From Leptospira ryugenii (GTDB lineage Bacteria > Spirochaetota > Leptospiria > Leptospirales > Leptospiraceae), in assembly GCF_003114855.1 (NCBI RefSeq), contig NZ_BFBB01000010.1, positions 1 to 64,000 on the forward strand: DNA of 64,000 bases. Reading direction: 5' to 3'. Every line of letters starts with the position of its first letter. Within the stretch, counting starts at the first letter, position 1. The notes beneath the pieces were generated by a model, which was given only the letters and a program-made list of their open reading frames with translations, was not told where the DNA came from and ran no database searches. The position numbers were made by a program, and so were the translations under genes. Positions 10,576-20,761 of the stretch are shown here, piece by piece.

Positions 10576-10608
10576 TTCCTATTTGTAGATTTAATTGCTT
10601 TCTCACCA

Positions 10609-13600
10609 TCATTCGGGAATGGCCTCTTTTTCTGTGATCTCTGTATCACCATGTTTGCTAATATTATCCTTATAATATTGGTTTTTTATTTCATCGCTGC
10701 TTTCAGAAAAACTTCGTGTTTTCATCTCAGTCGAGTTTTGGCTTCCACTGCTTTTGATATCATTTTTCAAATCGTCTAGTTGTATTTTCCCTTGTTTATC
10801 AAATTCTCCTTGTATTAGGGCTAGAAGTCCAAATCCCGCAGTCCCTAGTGCACCATAGGCGGCACCTATCGGTCCTACCCATTGAATTTCTGGATTCGTA
10901 GAGAGAGTCTGTCTAACCCAATTAGCCTCATTCATGGTTTTGTCATGCGGAAACGAGGCCGCATCGGAATTATTCACTCTGAGACCTTCAGCTAACTCAC
11001 CGATTCCAAATTGGTCAATTCCCCATGACTTACCACCTAACCATCCATATTCCGGAATGGCAATATCAGCAAAAAGGTTTATCGTCGCTTCTGATATTCT
11101 TTCTTCTAGATTCAAATTTTCTCTACGTAGTTCTAGAGTTGCTTCACCTTTAGGATCTTCTTTAGTTCCGTAATGGACTATACCTTCAGCAGGTCTAAGT
11201 GGATCGATGATTCCCAACGTTAAGAAATTAGCCACACTCTTGGTTGTGGTTAGCGCTGTTCCCACTAAACCTGCCGCCCCTGCAACTAAGTCCCGCACCA
11301 TAATGTCCCCAAAATTATAAAATCCATTTCCGATTTGTTTCAATCCTTGTGTAATTGATCCATATTGACCTAGGGTGATCAGTCCAGTTGCTGTTTGCAG
11401 ACCTCCGCTGACAACATCGCCTGCAGATCCGAGCATACCGCCTATCAATGGGATATTTCTCAACATTGATCCAATTTTCGAATCATCTGCTCCTCCCCAG
11501 AAGGAGGAGTACTCTTTAGTATCCGCGGCCAAAGGTGAAGAAAAATCAAAGTCGAAAAAGCTTGTTTCTTTTTGTATTTTTGTTTCGAGATCATTCTCAG
11601 AATGACTGATTTCATTTATCTTTACATTGTTTGCTGGGGAGGATACATTTGGAAGTCCTGAAAGATAAACTGGACTCGATTTATCAGAAGCAGGTTGCGG
11701 ATTTGGGCCAAGGGGAGCTAGTGGGCCAAGAGGTACCTCCAAATTTAATTGGTTCCTGTTGTTATTAGATTTCTCGGTAGGTCTTGTTTCTGTTTGATTG
11801 TGATCTCTGTCAGATTTCTCAGTTAAGAAATTTTGTAAACTATCAGCCCCAAATTCCAGAATGGTATCTTGGAACGTTTCATGAGCCTTTGTTGCTAAAG
11901 GATCTTGTCCCCGAAAAAGTTGATCACGACTATTCTTAATTATTGCGAGACCTGATGATTTTAAAATATTTAAGAAATTTTCTTGATTGAATGTGAATTC
12001 TCCGTTTTCTAAAGAGTTTGAGGTCACCTTTATTCCTTCTTCTACAGTCGCGATTCCAGTCTCAATCAAAACTCCTTTCGTGATTGAACTAAATGTAGAA
12101 GAGTTTTCAGCAACAAACTTTTTTGAAAGAAGACTACCTAAGGCACTTTGAACATAAGACTTACTCATATCTTCTAGGAGATTTTTAGTTATAAGAGGCT
12201 TTTGTTCTTCATTAACCCAATATCTTCCTTCACTAATGTTTTGAATACTTGTTGCTAGATTTGAGAAACCATTGGAGAAAAAATTTGAAGCAAATGTTGA
12301 ACTTGCTCCTATTGCTCCATCAACCATTGCTTCACATGCTACGTTTGACAAACATCTAGATACACCAACTGAACCTGGTCTGCCCCCTGGTGCTCTCATT
12401 AACATTGCTGTCAATGCGATCTCACCTACCGATTGTGAAAGATCGGAACCATTTCCCACACGATTCATTAAGGCTGTTCCCAATCCATTATCCATGGAAT
12501 CTAACAGCAGTTCAGCAAACTGACGATTGTATTCATAGACAGAGAGGAGGCTTGGCGGTCCATCCGTTATGGATCCACTTACTCGCATTTCATCCCACAA
12601 TTCATTGCTAAAACTTCCGTCTCTCAATAAATTTCCAACATGATCTCTACTTAAAAACTCTAGACCATTTCGAACTAAACTACCAAGGGTTCCATGTTCA
12701 GGTCTTTGATCTCCACGAATTTCGGCCCTTTGAGATGTCAAGCTCGTTGGGTGATTAGTCTGATTTACTATTCCATGATTCCTCTCAAACGCGACTCTTT
12801 CAGGATCAAATGGTGGCAAAGCCAATATCCTTTTCATATCATTGATCTTCTCAATCTCTACTTCTTTCTGAATGATATTCGTCATCTGCTCAATGGTCTT
12901 ACCTTCGCGCATTGCTCGATCACGAACTTGATATACATCCAATCCAGCACGATTCGTTACAATTCTATCCTGGATCAGTTGGCGATCATACCCTGCCAAT
13001 TTTTGAGCACCAATGATTGCGGCCGGGCTGAGTAAATAGTTTACATCGATTCCATTGGCATTCGCAACCGCAATGACGTCTGCCATAGTTAGCTCGCCAC
13101 CCGAGGCAGCTTTCAGTTCATTTAACTCTCGCTCCATTTTTAACCAAGCGGCTCGAGCTCGATTGGCACTAGCTGTACTTCTTTCCCCATAACGGCCATC
13201 TTGTGCCGCACTATGACTTAGCATGTAAAGAATTGAATTCACATTCAGTGGAGCATTTCCCAACATATTGTTGATGATCTCCTTCTTATCTGCCTCACTT
13301 ATATCCATGCTGTAAACAGAATTGATGGCAGCAGCAGTGTCACCTGATGAACGATAAGCTTCCATTTGAGCCAATTGTTTTTCGTTCCAAATTTGTTTGT
13401 CAGTGGAAAAGCCATTTCCTGACATTAAATTTGCCGTTTTTTCGAAGAAGTTATCCATTCCATTTTGATATATATCTTTAATCCCATGACCAAAATCCTT
13501 TATGAAATTGTCTACATCTACTCCAAATGACGACAATAAATTCCCAATTATATCTAGATCGCTATCATTAGTACTCTTTTTCCCTTCAGCCTTCGCAGAA

Positions 13601-16600
13601 ACTGATGCTTTTTCATTTCGAACTCTTGCATCGTTCAAATTGTCTGATACGAAATCATATGTAGGAGCTTGGTAACCATTTTCGGTTGTGGTTCCGAGTT
13701 GAATCACTCCATTTGTTAAGCGGTTTTTCGATGTTTTTGTATCATCTTGATTTTGGCTTTCCACCTGAATACTCGCACTTGTCGAAAGTCCAACCTTTCC
13801 TATGTTAGCAGAAAGCACTGCTCCACTTTCTTTTTCCGTATAACTTACATTTGCTGATATACCGGCTTTGGAATCCCAACCTGCTCCTAGTTTTACTCCT
13901 TCCATTACCTGAGTATTGTAACCGACATTCACAGATCCATTAGCTGCATTATAGGATAAGCTAGCATTCCCAGCAGAAAATTTAATTTGTGTTCCTTGGT
14001 GTTCCGTAAGGGTGAATCCCATATTGCCACTTGTATTTCCAATACCTAAGGCCGCACCCCAGCCACCTTCCGGCGTGTAGCTGATACCTACTCCCATTCC
14101 CGCCTTATCCATAAACTTGGATGCATCACTGATAAAGGAACCATCAAAAGCGCCTGCTCCAATAGTGCCTATAAGGCCATTTGCAAGTCCAGCTAACATA
14201 CCTTTTGTTCCATTTGCAGAACCCGCTGCCACTTGGATCCCTGTTCGCATAACTGCCGCTCCCACTTGCGTGGCTGTGCTTGCCGCTGCACCGAGTGCTG
14301 TTCCAATGGATTGCATGACACCGGCAAGTCCACTTAGCACACCGGATGCCCCTAAGGTAACAACTGCCATCGCAGCATTCACTGCTGTTTCTGCTTGGGC
14401 TTTCTTTTGGGCTTTTTTGTCGGCTTCCCTTTGTTTACGTGCTTGGAATTCCTTACGGAAGATTGCATCGACAAAATCTTTATCAAAGCCTGTTCCCTTT
14501 GCAATCTCTGCGATCATAGCTCTTTGTCCAATTTCCTCAGCAAAGGCTTGTTTGTTTTTTAAAGTCGGAACATTGGATGTGTATGTTGTCCCTGGAGCCG
14601 CCATGCCCAAAGCCTTGTTCAAAAAGGCTTCAGACTGAATTTCCGTATACGTTGTTTCTAGTGAACCGGAGAAGGCTAGTTTATTTGAGTCACTAATTAA
14701 TTTTTGAATGTCTCGATCTTTAGCACCGAAGGCAACGGCAGCCGATTTTACCATACCCCCAACTATTCCGACAACTTGTCCACCAATGGCTGCCACTGGA
14801 TTCGCATTAATTGCTTTCCTTACCTTCTTTGCTTTTTGCGCACCGTCGTAGTCAACGGTAATTTGAGATACTAGATCTTTTGGAAGCCCTGTTGCTGTTG
14901 CGATCGCATTTGAGGCGTAATTTCTAATCATGGATCTTTCTTTACTTTTTAATTCTTGATAAGTAGCCTTAACATCGAGGCTACGGTCCATTCCCTCTTT
15001 AATCGATTTACCTGCCCCGAAGGTGACAAGTGGACTTTCAAGAATTTTCAATTGAGAACTCACCGTTGACATTGTAGCAAGAGCACCAATCGGATTTACC
15101 AACATCCCAAGTGGGCCTGCCATATTCGAGAGCGTAGATCCTATTTTTCCTAGCGTATTCGCATTCGATCTTCGTTTGATTTTATCTGCTTGCATTCGGC
15201 CACGAACCAAAGAAACAACATCCGACATCATTTGGATGGACTCATCCGTACCACCCGTTGCCTTAACCAAAGCTGTGGCTATATTCGTATTGATCAGGTC
15301 TTCGATTTTGTTCTTAATGGTTGCATTTACGCTAGCCATACCTCCAGTGATATAGGCAAGCAATAGCTCTTTAAGATTTGCTTCGAGCTCTTCAGCAGAT
15401 TTTTTCTTTTCTTGGAATATTTTTTCATTTTTCTCCTCTACGTGAGAGATACTTTTCTGCATCTGGGCAAGAGCGAGTTGGTCGTTTTCAAATTTTCCTT
15501 CGATTCCTTTTTCTTTATTTCCAAAAAACTTCTCTAAGGCGGAAGAGGCTAGGGATTCAACAGAATGCCAATCTTCATCCTCCCATACCTCAAAGAAATT
15601 TTTATCTTTGTGAATGTTAACCGGAGAAATTTGAGACAACATAAAATAACGAGTTTCTTCGGTTTTGCCTGATATGAAGTTCCCATCTCTATCTTTACCA
15701 ATGAGCTGACCATTATTGATTGTTTTTGTGAGAGTCACAAGACCCAGGCTATGATCTACCGAATAGTCATAGTCTTTTTTCAAAAGATCTGAACATTTTG
15801 TTGGCTCGTAATAACAACTTTCTATTTTTTGTTTTTCCAAATCCGTTAGAGATCGAACAATTTTTCCGGATTGGATTTCAAGGCCCAAGGAAGCTAATTT
15901 GGCAATGTCCTGATTGAATTCATTTTTATAGTGGGCAGATTGTCTTTCTTGATACGATTTTTCATTCGCTATACATTGATTGTACGAGGCAGATCCTCTA
16001 ATACATACCTCTCCTGGTGCCTTCTCGGCATAGGAGTAATTCGAAATCCGAGTCAATAGGTCATGCAAGTAAGAATCTTTAATTCCTGATGGATATTCTC
16101 CTGATGTTTTCAATGAACCATCTGCAGGATCAATCTTTGCAAAAACACGATCATCGTAATTTACTGAATACGCAATTTTATGAATAGCCGCTAATTGTTC
16201 ACGCTTGATTGCTTTCTCATTCTCTTCATTCTTCGCCTGGACGTGCATATACTGTCCGACTCCGACAGTGACGTTAGTCAATTTCTCTTTTAAGTCCTGA
16301 CCGTTTATCTTGATTTCAGTTTCAATTTTTTTATCTTTCGCAGCGGTTAAGATCGAGAAAGATTTTACTGTATTTGGCTCTCCTGAAAGGGGGGAGGAAA
16401 GGTTAAACCAATTTCCGCCAGACGGTGTGGGCAAGATGCTTGCGAGATTTTTGGCACTACTGGAATTCGATGCACTTGGAATCAGCAAAGAAGTTTCCAA
16501 TCCAGAAATTTGCTCTTGGACAGATGACCGAAGATCAGAAGTTGTGGAACTGATCAACTGTCCAACATTTGAAGCTGATATCTCCTTCTTGATCCAAGTG

Positions 16601-18732
16601 TAGCCTGCAGATCTATCATACGCAAAGCCAGTTTGGTTGCTAACAGATCCAGGGAGACTAGTCTCAGTGATGCCTAAGGCTGCCCTAACAACTTTAGGCT
16701 CGATAAACGGTAAACTATTGGGCTGGTTTGTAATGTTTTGCGTAACATTTTGAGGTTCATTAAATTGAAATTCTTGTTTTGATAGTTCTGCCAACTTCGT
16801 TTCATATTGATTTGCTGTTGAAAATGCCAATTGAGATGCATCGAAGTTCGCACTCCTTTCCAACTGGGAGACTTTTTCTGAAATAATTTTCTCATACTCG
16901 CTTGGATTCTGAGATTTTGTAGCCTCCATATGCAACTTTTCAATCTCTAACCATTTCTGCTCCCCTAACTTTCGCTCATTTTCCATTCTTGCAATCCAAG
17001 CAGATCGATTGTTAGTTACTTCAGAAATGGATTTTGTATAATCTTCTAGAGCTTTTGCTTTTAGATCCTCAGCGGCTACCTTATACTGTTCATAGAATGA
17101 ATTATAACTTGCCACATGCGATTCCCAATTGCTGATTGCAGGAAGGATCTCGTCTCTAAATTGTGTTAATTGACCATTTAAAGATGAAAAATTTCCGTTC
17201 CAATAAAGAGAATTTTCCTCTGCAACCGAATCATACATATTGTATGCAACGGAATACCCGATCTCTCCCATTTGAAACCAGTTTGTCCACGCCAATGGTA
17301 TAGGTAATAGAGTACCTCGGTTTGCACCCCAATGGGTAAAGCCTGCTGGATTGGCTCTAAAATTACTCTCTTCGTTTTGGACATCTATCCATGCAAAACC
17401 GTCACCGTTTGCTCCCCATCCCTTTGTGTAGATATTCGTCCCACGAATTGTAATTTCCTTTCCACCGAGATTTGATTCTAATATGTTTTTCAATTCCTGG
17501 TCATTTCCGCTATGAATAGCTCTTACGATCGCTCGTATCTCAGGATTTGAGACTCCACTAAATAAACCTTCAGATGGATTATCTAAAGTCCATTGTGATC
17601 TTTGGAGTGAACTTAGATGATGAATAGTATAATTCCCATTTACCATTTCACTTACATAGTTATCAATATTTCCGGATCCGTACAATGTAGGAGGCAACGT
17701 TGTTTGCGAAGTATTTATTCTGCTGGAATAATCCGCATACCTTTGGTTTGCGAGATTGGATTGTTGATCTAAAAATGAAGTTATTTGTTGTGAAATAGCC
17801 GTAAAAATATTCGTAACATCTAGCTGAGAATTGTTAAGTTCTTGATTCAAAGAATTAACGAATGCTTGTAAGGTTTCCCCAGCAGTATTTAGAATGCCTG
17901 TCGATGCTGAACGATACAAACACTGCTCGACACCACTGCATGGCTGGTCTAGAGCAGATTGAAAATTACCAACAATCCCTCTTATTGTATCCTTAATAAC
18001 ATTTTTATATTGGTCTATCGCATTCAAATTAGCCTGGAATACTGCTTCAGATTCATCTAGCGAGTTTGTAAAGCTTTGGTATTTTTCATTGATTTGCTGA
18101 AGTGAGGCAGCGAAATCGTTTAAGCCACTTTGGAAGTTTTGATCAAATCTATATTCCCATTGTTCATTTGCATTTTTGATATGATTGCTGAAAGAATCTA
18201 TATCGTTGCTGCTTGATTCTACCTTGATTCCCAGATTTGAAAGGTATGCTTCATTGACCTTGTTGGTTGACAATCTCTGCAAAAACTCGGACTTGCTTTC
18301 CAAGAAATGTAGGTTTGCTTTTTCTTCCCACTTCTGAAGTGCAAAAGTTTTCTGGGCTTCAAGCTCGGTTCGAATATAATCTTGGTATGCTTCCGTGCTA
18401 TGAAATGCATCTGATTGATTGACTGTTGATACGTAGTCAAATATCGCTTGATCCGCACTGTCCTCCCAATATGCTTTATAAAGCCCTCGGTATGAACCTA
18501 CTTGTTCTTCCCAATGAGCTGAAGATTGCAAAAAGTAAGACCTACCATACACTTCATCCATTAGTGAGGGAGAGTAATCCGAAAGTTGTAGTTGAATGAC
18601 TGGAACTGGTTGCGCATACAAAGGAAGCGAAATGAAAGTTGTGAAAACCATTCCTACGAGCGCAAGGAAAGCCTGCAATTGAACCAGCAAATTCTTTGTA
18701 GGTTTTAAGTTCTTACGTATTGTTCGATCCAT
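10609..18732 (-). CDS. Giant TIGR04388-like protein (2707 aa) without peptidase domain
   Basis: One of the longest genes expected in such a genome. The start ATG at 18732 has a GGAGG ribosome site about 8 bases upstream. A long basic leader with a hydrophobic core (residues about 18-42, ending LYAQP) indicates export. Residues about 50-700 are Gln/Asn/Ser-rich and helical. Residues about 950-1560 are homologous to the protein at 2-5737 (IVRSLT, ISGK, AYITGGMASV, FGAKDRDIQKL). Gly-rich beta repeats at about 1570-1680 match the same region of that paralogue. The C-terminal third is different: it contains hydrophobic Gly/Ala segments at about 2410-2510 and no M23 motif. The role is unknown; a large envelope or secreted structural protein is a reasonable inference. 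Confidence 0.8.
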   Translation of the reverse strand: MDRTIRKNLKPTKNLLVQLQAFLALVGMVFTTFISLPLYAQPVPVIQLQLSDYSPSLMDEVYGRSYFLQSSAHWEEQVGSYRGLYKAYWEDSADQAIFDYVSTVNQSDAFHSTEAYQDYIRTELEAQKTFALQKWEEKANLHFLESKSEFLQRLSTNKVNEAYLSNLGIKVESSSNDIDSFSNHIKNANEQWEYRFDQNFQSGLNDFAASLQQINEKYQSFTNSLDESEAVFQANLNAIDQYKNVIKDTIRGIVGNFQSALDQPCSGVEQCLYRSASTGILNTAGETLQAFVNSLNQELNNSQLDVTNIFTAISQQITSFLDQQSNLANQRYADYSSRINTSQTTLPPTLYGSGNIDNYVSEMVNGNYTIHHLSSLQRSQWTLDNPSEGLFSGVSNPEIRAIVRAIHSGNDQELKNILESNLGGKEITIRGTNIYTKGWGANGDGFAWIDVQNEESNFRANPAGFTHWGANRGTLLPIPLAWTNWFQMGEIGYSVAYNMYDSVAEENSLYWNGNFSSLNGQLTQFRDEILPAISNWESHVASYNSFYEQYKVAAEDLKAKALEDYTKSISEVTNNRSAWIARMENERKLGEQKWLEIEKLHMEATKSQNPSEYEKIISEKVSQLERSANFDASQLAFSTANQYETKLAELSKQEFQFNEPQNVTQNITNQPNSLPFIEPKVVRAALGITETSLPGSVSNQTGFAYDRSAGYTWIKKEISASNVGQLISSTTSDLRSSVQEQISGLETSLLIPSASNSSSAKNLASILPTPSGGNWFNLSSPLSGEPNTVKSFSILTAAKDKKIETEIKINGQDLKEKLTNVTVGVGQYMHVQAKNEENEKAIKREQLAAIHKIAYSVNYDDRVFAKIDPADGSLKTSGEYPSGIKDSYLHDLLTRISNYSYAEKAPGEVCIRGSASYNQCIANEKSYQERQSAHYKNEFNQDIAKLASLGLEIQSGKIVRSLTDLEKQKIESCYYEPTKCSDLLKKDYDYSVDHSLGLVTLTKTINNGQLIGKDRDGNFISGKTEETRYFMLSQISPVNIHKDKNFFEVWEDEDWHSVESLASSALEKFFGNKEKGIEGKFENDQLALAQMQKSISHVEEKNEKIFQEKKKSAEELEANLKELLLAYITGGMASVNATIKNKIEDLINTNIATALVKATGGTDESIQMMSDVVSLVRGRMQADKIKRRSNANTLGKIGSTLSNMAGPLGMLVNPIGALATMSTVSSQLKILESPLVTFGAGKSIKEGMDRSLDVKATYQELKSKERSMIRNYASNAIATATGLPKDLVSQITVDYDGAQKAKKVRKAINANPVAAIGGQVVGIVGGMVKSAAVAFGAKDRDIQKLISDSNKLAFSGSLETTYTEIQSEAFLNKALGMAAPGTTYTSNVPTLKNKQAFAEEIGQRAMIAEIAKGTGFDKDFVDAIFRKEFQARKQREADKKAQKKAQAETAVNAAMAVVTLGASGVLSGLAGVMQSIGTALGAAASTATQVGAAVMRTGIQVAAGSANGTKGMLAGLANGLIGTIGAGAFDGSFISDASKFMDKAGMGVGISYTPEGGWGAALGIGNTSGNMGFTLTEHQGTQIKFSAGNASLSYNAANGSVNVGYNTQVMEGVKLGAGWDSKAGISANVSYTEKESGAVLSANIGKVGLSTSASIQVESQNQDDTKTSKNRLTNGVIQLGTTTENGYQAPTYDFVSDNLNDARVRNEKASVSAKAEGKKSTNDSDLDIIGNLLSSFGVDVDNFIKDFGHGIKDIYQNGMDNFFEKTANLMSGNGFSTDKQIWNEKQLAQMEAYRSSGDTAAAINSVYSMDISEADKKEIINNMLGNAPLNVNSILYMLSHSAAQDGRYGERSTASANRARAAWLKMERELNELKAASGGELTMADVIAVANANGIDVNYLLSPAAIIGAQKLAGYDRQLIQDRIVTNRAGLDVYQVRDRAMREGKTIEQMTNIIQKEVEIEKINDMKRILALPPFDPERVAFERNHGIVNQTNHPTSLTSQRAEIRGDQRPEHGTLGSLVRNGLEFLSRDHVGNLLRDGSFSNELWDEMRVSGSITDGPPSLLSVYEYNRQFAELLLDSMDNGLGTALMNRVGNGSDLSQSVGEIALTAMLMRAPGGRPGSVGVSRCLSNVACEAMVDGAIGASSTFASNFFSNGFSNLATSIQNISEGRYWVNEEQKPLITKNLLEDMSKSYVQSALGSLLSKKFVAENSSTFSSITKGVLIETGIATVEEGIKVTSNSLENGEFTFNQENFLNILKSSGLAIIKNSRDQLFRGQDPLATKAHETFQDTILEFGADSLQNFLTEKSDRDHNQTETRPTEKSNNNRNQLNLEVPLGPLAPLGPNPQPASDKSSPVYLSGLPNVSSPANNVKINEISHSENDLETKIQKETSFFDFDFSSPLAADTKEYSSFWGGADDSKIGSMLRNIPLIGGMLGSAGDVVSGGLQTATGLITLGQYGSITQGLKQIGNGFYNFGDIMVRDLVAGAAGLVGTALTTTKSVANFLTLGIIDPLRPAEGIVHYGTKEDPKGEATLELRRENLNLEERISEATINLFADIAIPEYGWLGGKSWGIDQFGIGELAEGLRVNNSDAASFPHDKTMNEANWVRQTLSTNPEIQWVGPIGAAYGALGTAGFGLLALIQGEFDKQGKIQLDDLKNDIKSSGSQNSTEMKTRSFSESSDEIKNQYYKDNISKHGDTEITEKEAIPE

Positions 18733-19139
18733 AGGATGCCTCCAACAATCGTAAGTGTATTTGATTTCTGACTTTTAGGCGACCTGCATCATGAATCTGA
18801 ACGTTTTTTTTAAAAAATTGAGATACTTTTCGAACATTCTTTTTGGCATTAGTGAAGATCTGGGAGAATATTTACAAAAAATAAGGCTGCCAGGAAACAT
18901 TTAACATAGATAGAATGGCCGTTTACCTAAATGTCCTCCATAAAAAATGAGTTGCTGGATCTAAATGCCTCCTGAATGCAAAATAACTATTAAGAATGGC
19001 GTCCGTTTTTCGAAACACATCACCTTACGGAGGAGAGATAGACGAAAACTTTAGAATCTAACTACTATTGCTGAAGAGACCGCTGCAAATTCCGGACGCA
19101 GAAATTATTAGGAAAGCGAAACATAATTTTCATCCCACT
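18733..19139. other. Intergenic region upstream of the giant gene
   Basis: About 400 bases between divergent units. Apart from the ribosome site of the gene ending at 10609, I see no ORF, hairpin or repeat that I can defend. Promoters for both directions are expected here. Confidence 0.4.
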
Positions 19140-19286
19140 TGAAATCTAGCAATTTCTTTCAATATTAGAGTTTATGAAGTTTCTAATGTATGGAAACAAA
19201 CGAAATGGATCCGACCAGGTGAAGTAAATACTCCGATTGAAAAGAAACGCGAGGAAGCTAAACAACAGCGTAGGCGACAAGTAAGT

Positions 19287-19607
19287 TTGCCAAATCACTC
19301 GGATGAAGACAAAGCCAAAATCGAAAAAATGATATCGAAGCACAAGGAATTTGAAAATCGCGCACGCGAACAGAGGCGAGTGTATGGCTCCGGCCCGATG
19401 TTACCAAAGCCTGGACTGATTATGAGGGTTTATGCGAAGGGGAAGGTGAACGTAGGTGGGATGTTAGCGGAAATAAAGAAGGTTGCGGAGGATGGTAAGA
19501 CTATATTTGCGGAATTGACTTCAGGAAAAGTTTACAGCTTCCCAATTGATCAGCTGCAATTTGCAAAATCGAAATTGGCAAATGATCACCTTAGGAGGGA
19601 TAAATGA
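19287..19607 (+). CDS. Small protein of unknown function, possibly 5'-truncated
   Basis: The listed start is a TTG. The frame stays open upstream to a TGA near 19142 with protein-like sequence (VYEVSNVWKQTKWIRPGE) but without ATG or GTG, so either an unusual start is used or the gene has lost its 5' end. The product is very basic in the middle (RRRQ), followed by a small beta-rich C-terminal domain. It overlaps the next gene by four bases (ATGA) with an AGGAGGG ribosome site inside its last codons. Function is unknown. Confidence 0.45.
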   Translation: MPNHSDEDKAKIEKMISKHKEFENRAREQRRVYGSGPMLPKPGLIMRVYAKGKVNVGGMLAEIKKVAEDGKTIFAELTSGKVYSFPIDQLQFAKSKLANDHLRRDK

Positions 19608-20017
19608 CAGGTTACGGATACGAAGGCACTCTCAATAAAAATGAATCCAATTACGACTACTCTGATCTAGCCATAAAAGTTTATCCAGATGAGTGTAGAA
19701 GAATCCTTTTTCTCGGTGAAATCGAAGAATTTGCAGAATGGGAAGATAGGTATGACTACAATCCGACTAGGTCGTCAAAGTTCGTCGTTCGCTTGCGGAA
19801 GAAAAACGTATGCGCTGTGCAAAAGTGGATGCGTGTGATTCCATGGTGCGGGAGTAGGTTTATCGATCTTCGAGAGAGAATGGTAGCGAAATTCAGAGAG
19901 GGGGTTTTGGAAGCGGTGTTTGTGAGGACACCTTGGGGTGGGCTTGCACCGAATCCAGTTGGATTACAGGCATGGAGAGGAATGGGAGTTGGGGGAGGAG
20001 TTTTTCCTGGAGCTTAG
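19604..20017 (+). CDS. Hypothetical protein, coupled to the preceding gene
   Basis: A 137-aa protein with a strong ribosome site (AGGAGGG) and ATGA overlap with the upstream reading frame, so the two are translated together. The N-terminal half is acidic and aromatic-rich; the C-terminus is Gly/Pro/Trp-rich (PWGG, GMGVGGGVF). No family recognised. It is the last plus-strand gene before the minus-strand cassette array and ends just before truncated attC site A. Confidence 0.5.
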   Translation: MTGYGYEGTLNKNESNYDYSDLAIKVYPDECRRILFLGEIEEFAEWEDRYDYNPTRSSKFVVRLRKKNVCAVQKWMRVIPWCGSRFIDLRERMVAKFREGVLEAVFVRTPWGGLAPNPVGLQAWRGMGVGGGVFPGA

Positions 20018-20021
20018 GAAA

Positions 20022-20082
20022 TCGATTACACAACCGGATACGAGGTCGAAGTCCCGAAGCGAAGCGGTTAGTCACTATTAGC
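20022..20082 (-). repeat. attC-like site A (truncated), end of cassette array
   Basis: On the minus strand it keeps the start of the attC consensus seen at the other sites: TAAT, a GACTAACCG box and the conserved CTTCGCTTCGGG. The far half is reduced to a few bases (CAACCG as partner of CGGTTAG). Only about 60 bp long against 130-205 bp for the others. It closes the first cassette, whose opposite end near 21240 carries a matching inverted GCGGCTAA. Confidence 0.55.
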
Positions 20083-20095
20083 CGCAGTTCTACAT

Positions 20096-20386
20096 TTAAG
20101 TTATTTGATTATTTTTGGTTAAAAGCTCTTTATATTCTTCCGCTGTCATGGGGCAGTTTATAAAATCGAGTAACTCTTTTTTTGTATTAAACTTTAACTG
20201 TTTTTTTAATTGTGCAATTAAACTATCGTTGTAGGTTTTGTAGCTTGATCCAGTTGATATTTTGGTTCTTATCGATGTTAAAATTCCATTATGTTCAAAG
20301 TAATAGAAACGATGATGGGACTCTATCAATTTGAAGCCTTTTTTGATTAAAGATGATTCAATTTTATCTCTTTCAATATCTCCCAT
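20096..20386 (-). CDS. HicA-like mRNA-interferase toxin
   Basis: A 96-aa protein with the HicA-type pattern: KGF near residue 16, a histidine in ESHHRFYYF, then TSIRTKIS and a terminal KKQLKF helix. HicA toxins are small double-stranded-RNA-binding-fold RNases that cut mRNA and rely on one catalytic His. It sits 9 bases after the HicB-like gene, so antitoxin precedes toxin, the reverse of the classical hicA-hicB order. The toxin is the last gene before attC site A. The call rests on pattern recognition. Confidence 0.6.
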   Translation of the reverse strand: MGDIERDKIESSLIKKGFKLIESHHRFYYFEHNGILTSIRTKISTGSSYKTYNDSLIAQLKKQLKFNTKKELLDFINCPMTAEEYKELLTKNNQIT

Positions 20387-20395
20387 AGAGTAATA

Positions 20396-20755
20396 TCAAA
20401 TCAAAAGCTCTTTATATTTTTGTAGAATTGTCTTAAGTTTGGCGTCAAGTTTACTAGACTCTAATTTATTAATGTTATCAAAATCCTCATATAGAAAAGC
20501 CAAAAAGTTTTCTACTGCTTCCTGATATGTTATACCTTGTTCAGTTATATCTAATTCCTTATTTAGAACTAGATAGTACCCATCTTCAATTTCAGTTTCT
20601 ACGAGTAATCCCTTCTTTAAACGATCGCTAAAAATTAAAGAAAATTGCTTTCCTAAGTTTCCATTCTCTGACTTTGCAATTGCCTTTGTATTTATCGAAG
20701 AGGCATGGTTTGCTTCTGAAGAAAATGTATTATCTAGTAGAATATAATTTTCCAT
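20396..20755 (-). CDS. HicB-like antitoxin candidate
   Basis: A 119-aa protein. The centre (DGYYLVLNKELDITEQGITY then EAVENF) resembles the partial RNase-H fold of HicB antitoxins, which normally read G.Y.A..PEL....GDT..EA..N. No clear DNA-binding ribbon-helix-helix tail is seen, so autoregulation is uncertain. It lies between a DUF6941 gene (6 bases away) and the HicA-like gene (9 bases away), so the three form one transcript. Confidence 0.5.
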   Translation of the reverse strand: MENYILLDNTFSSEANHASSINTKAIAKSENGNLGKQFSLIFSDRLKKGLLVETEIEDGYYLVLNKELDITEQGITYQEAVENFLAFLYEDFDNINKLESSKLDAKLKTILQKYKELLI

Positions 20756-20761
20756 ATTTAT

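Noticed and set aside
14117..14638. 173-aa plus-strand ORF inside the 2707-aa gene
   Set aside because: Ala/Pro-rich shadow of the Ala/Gly-rich minus-strand coding region.
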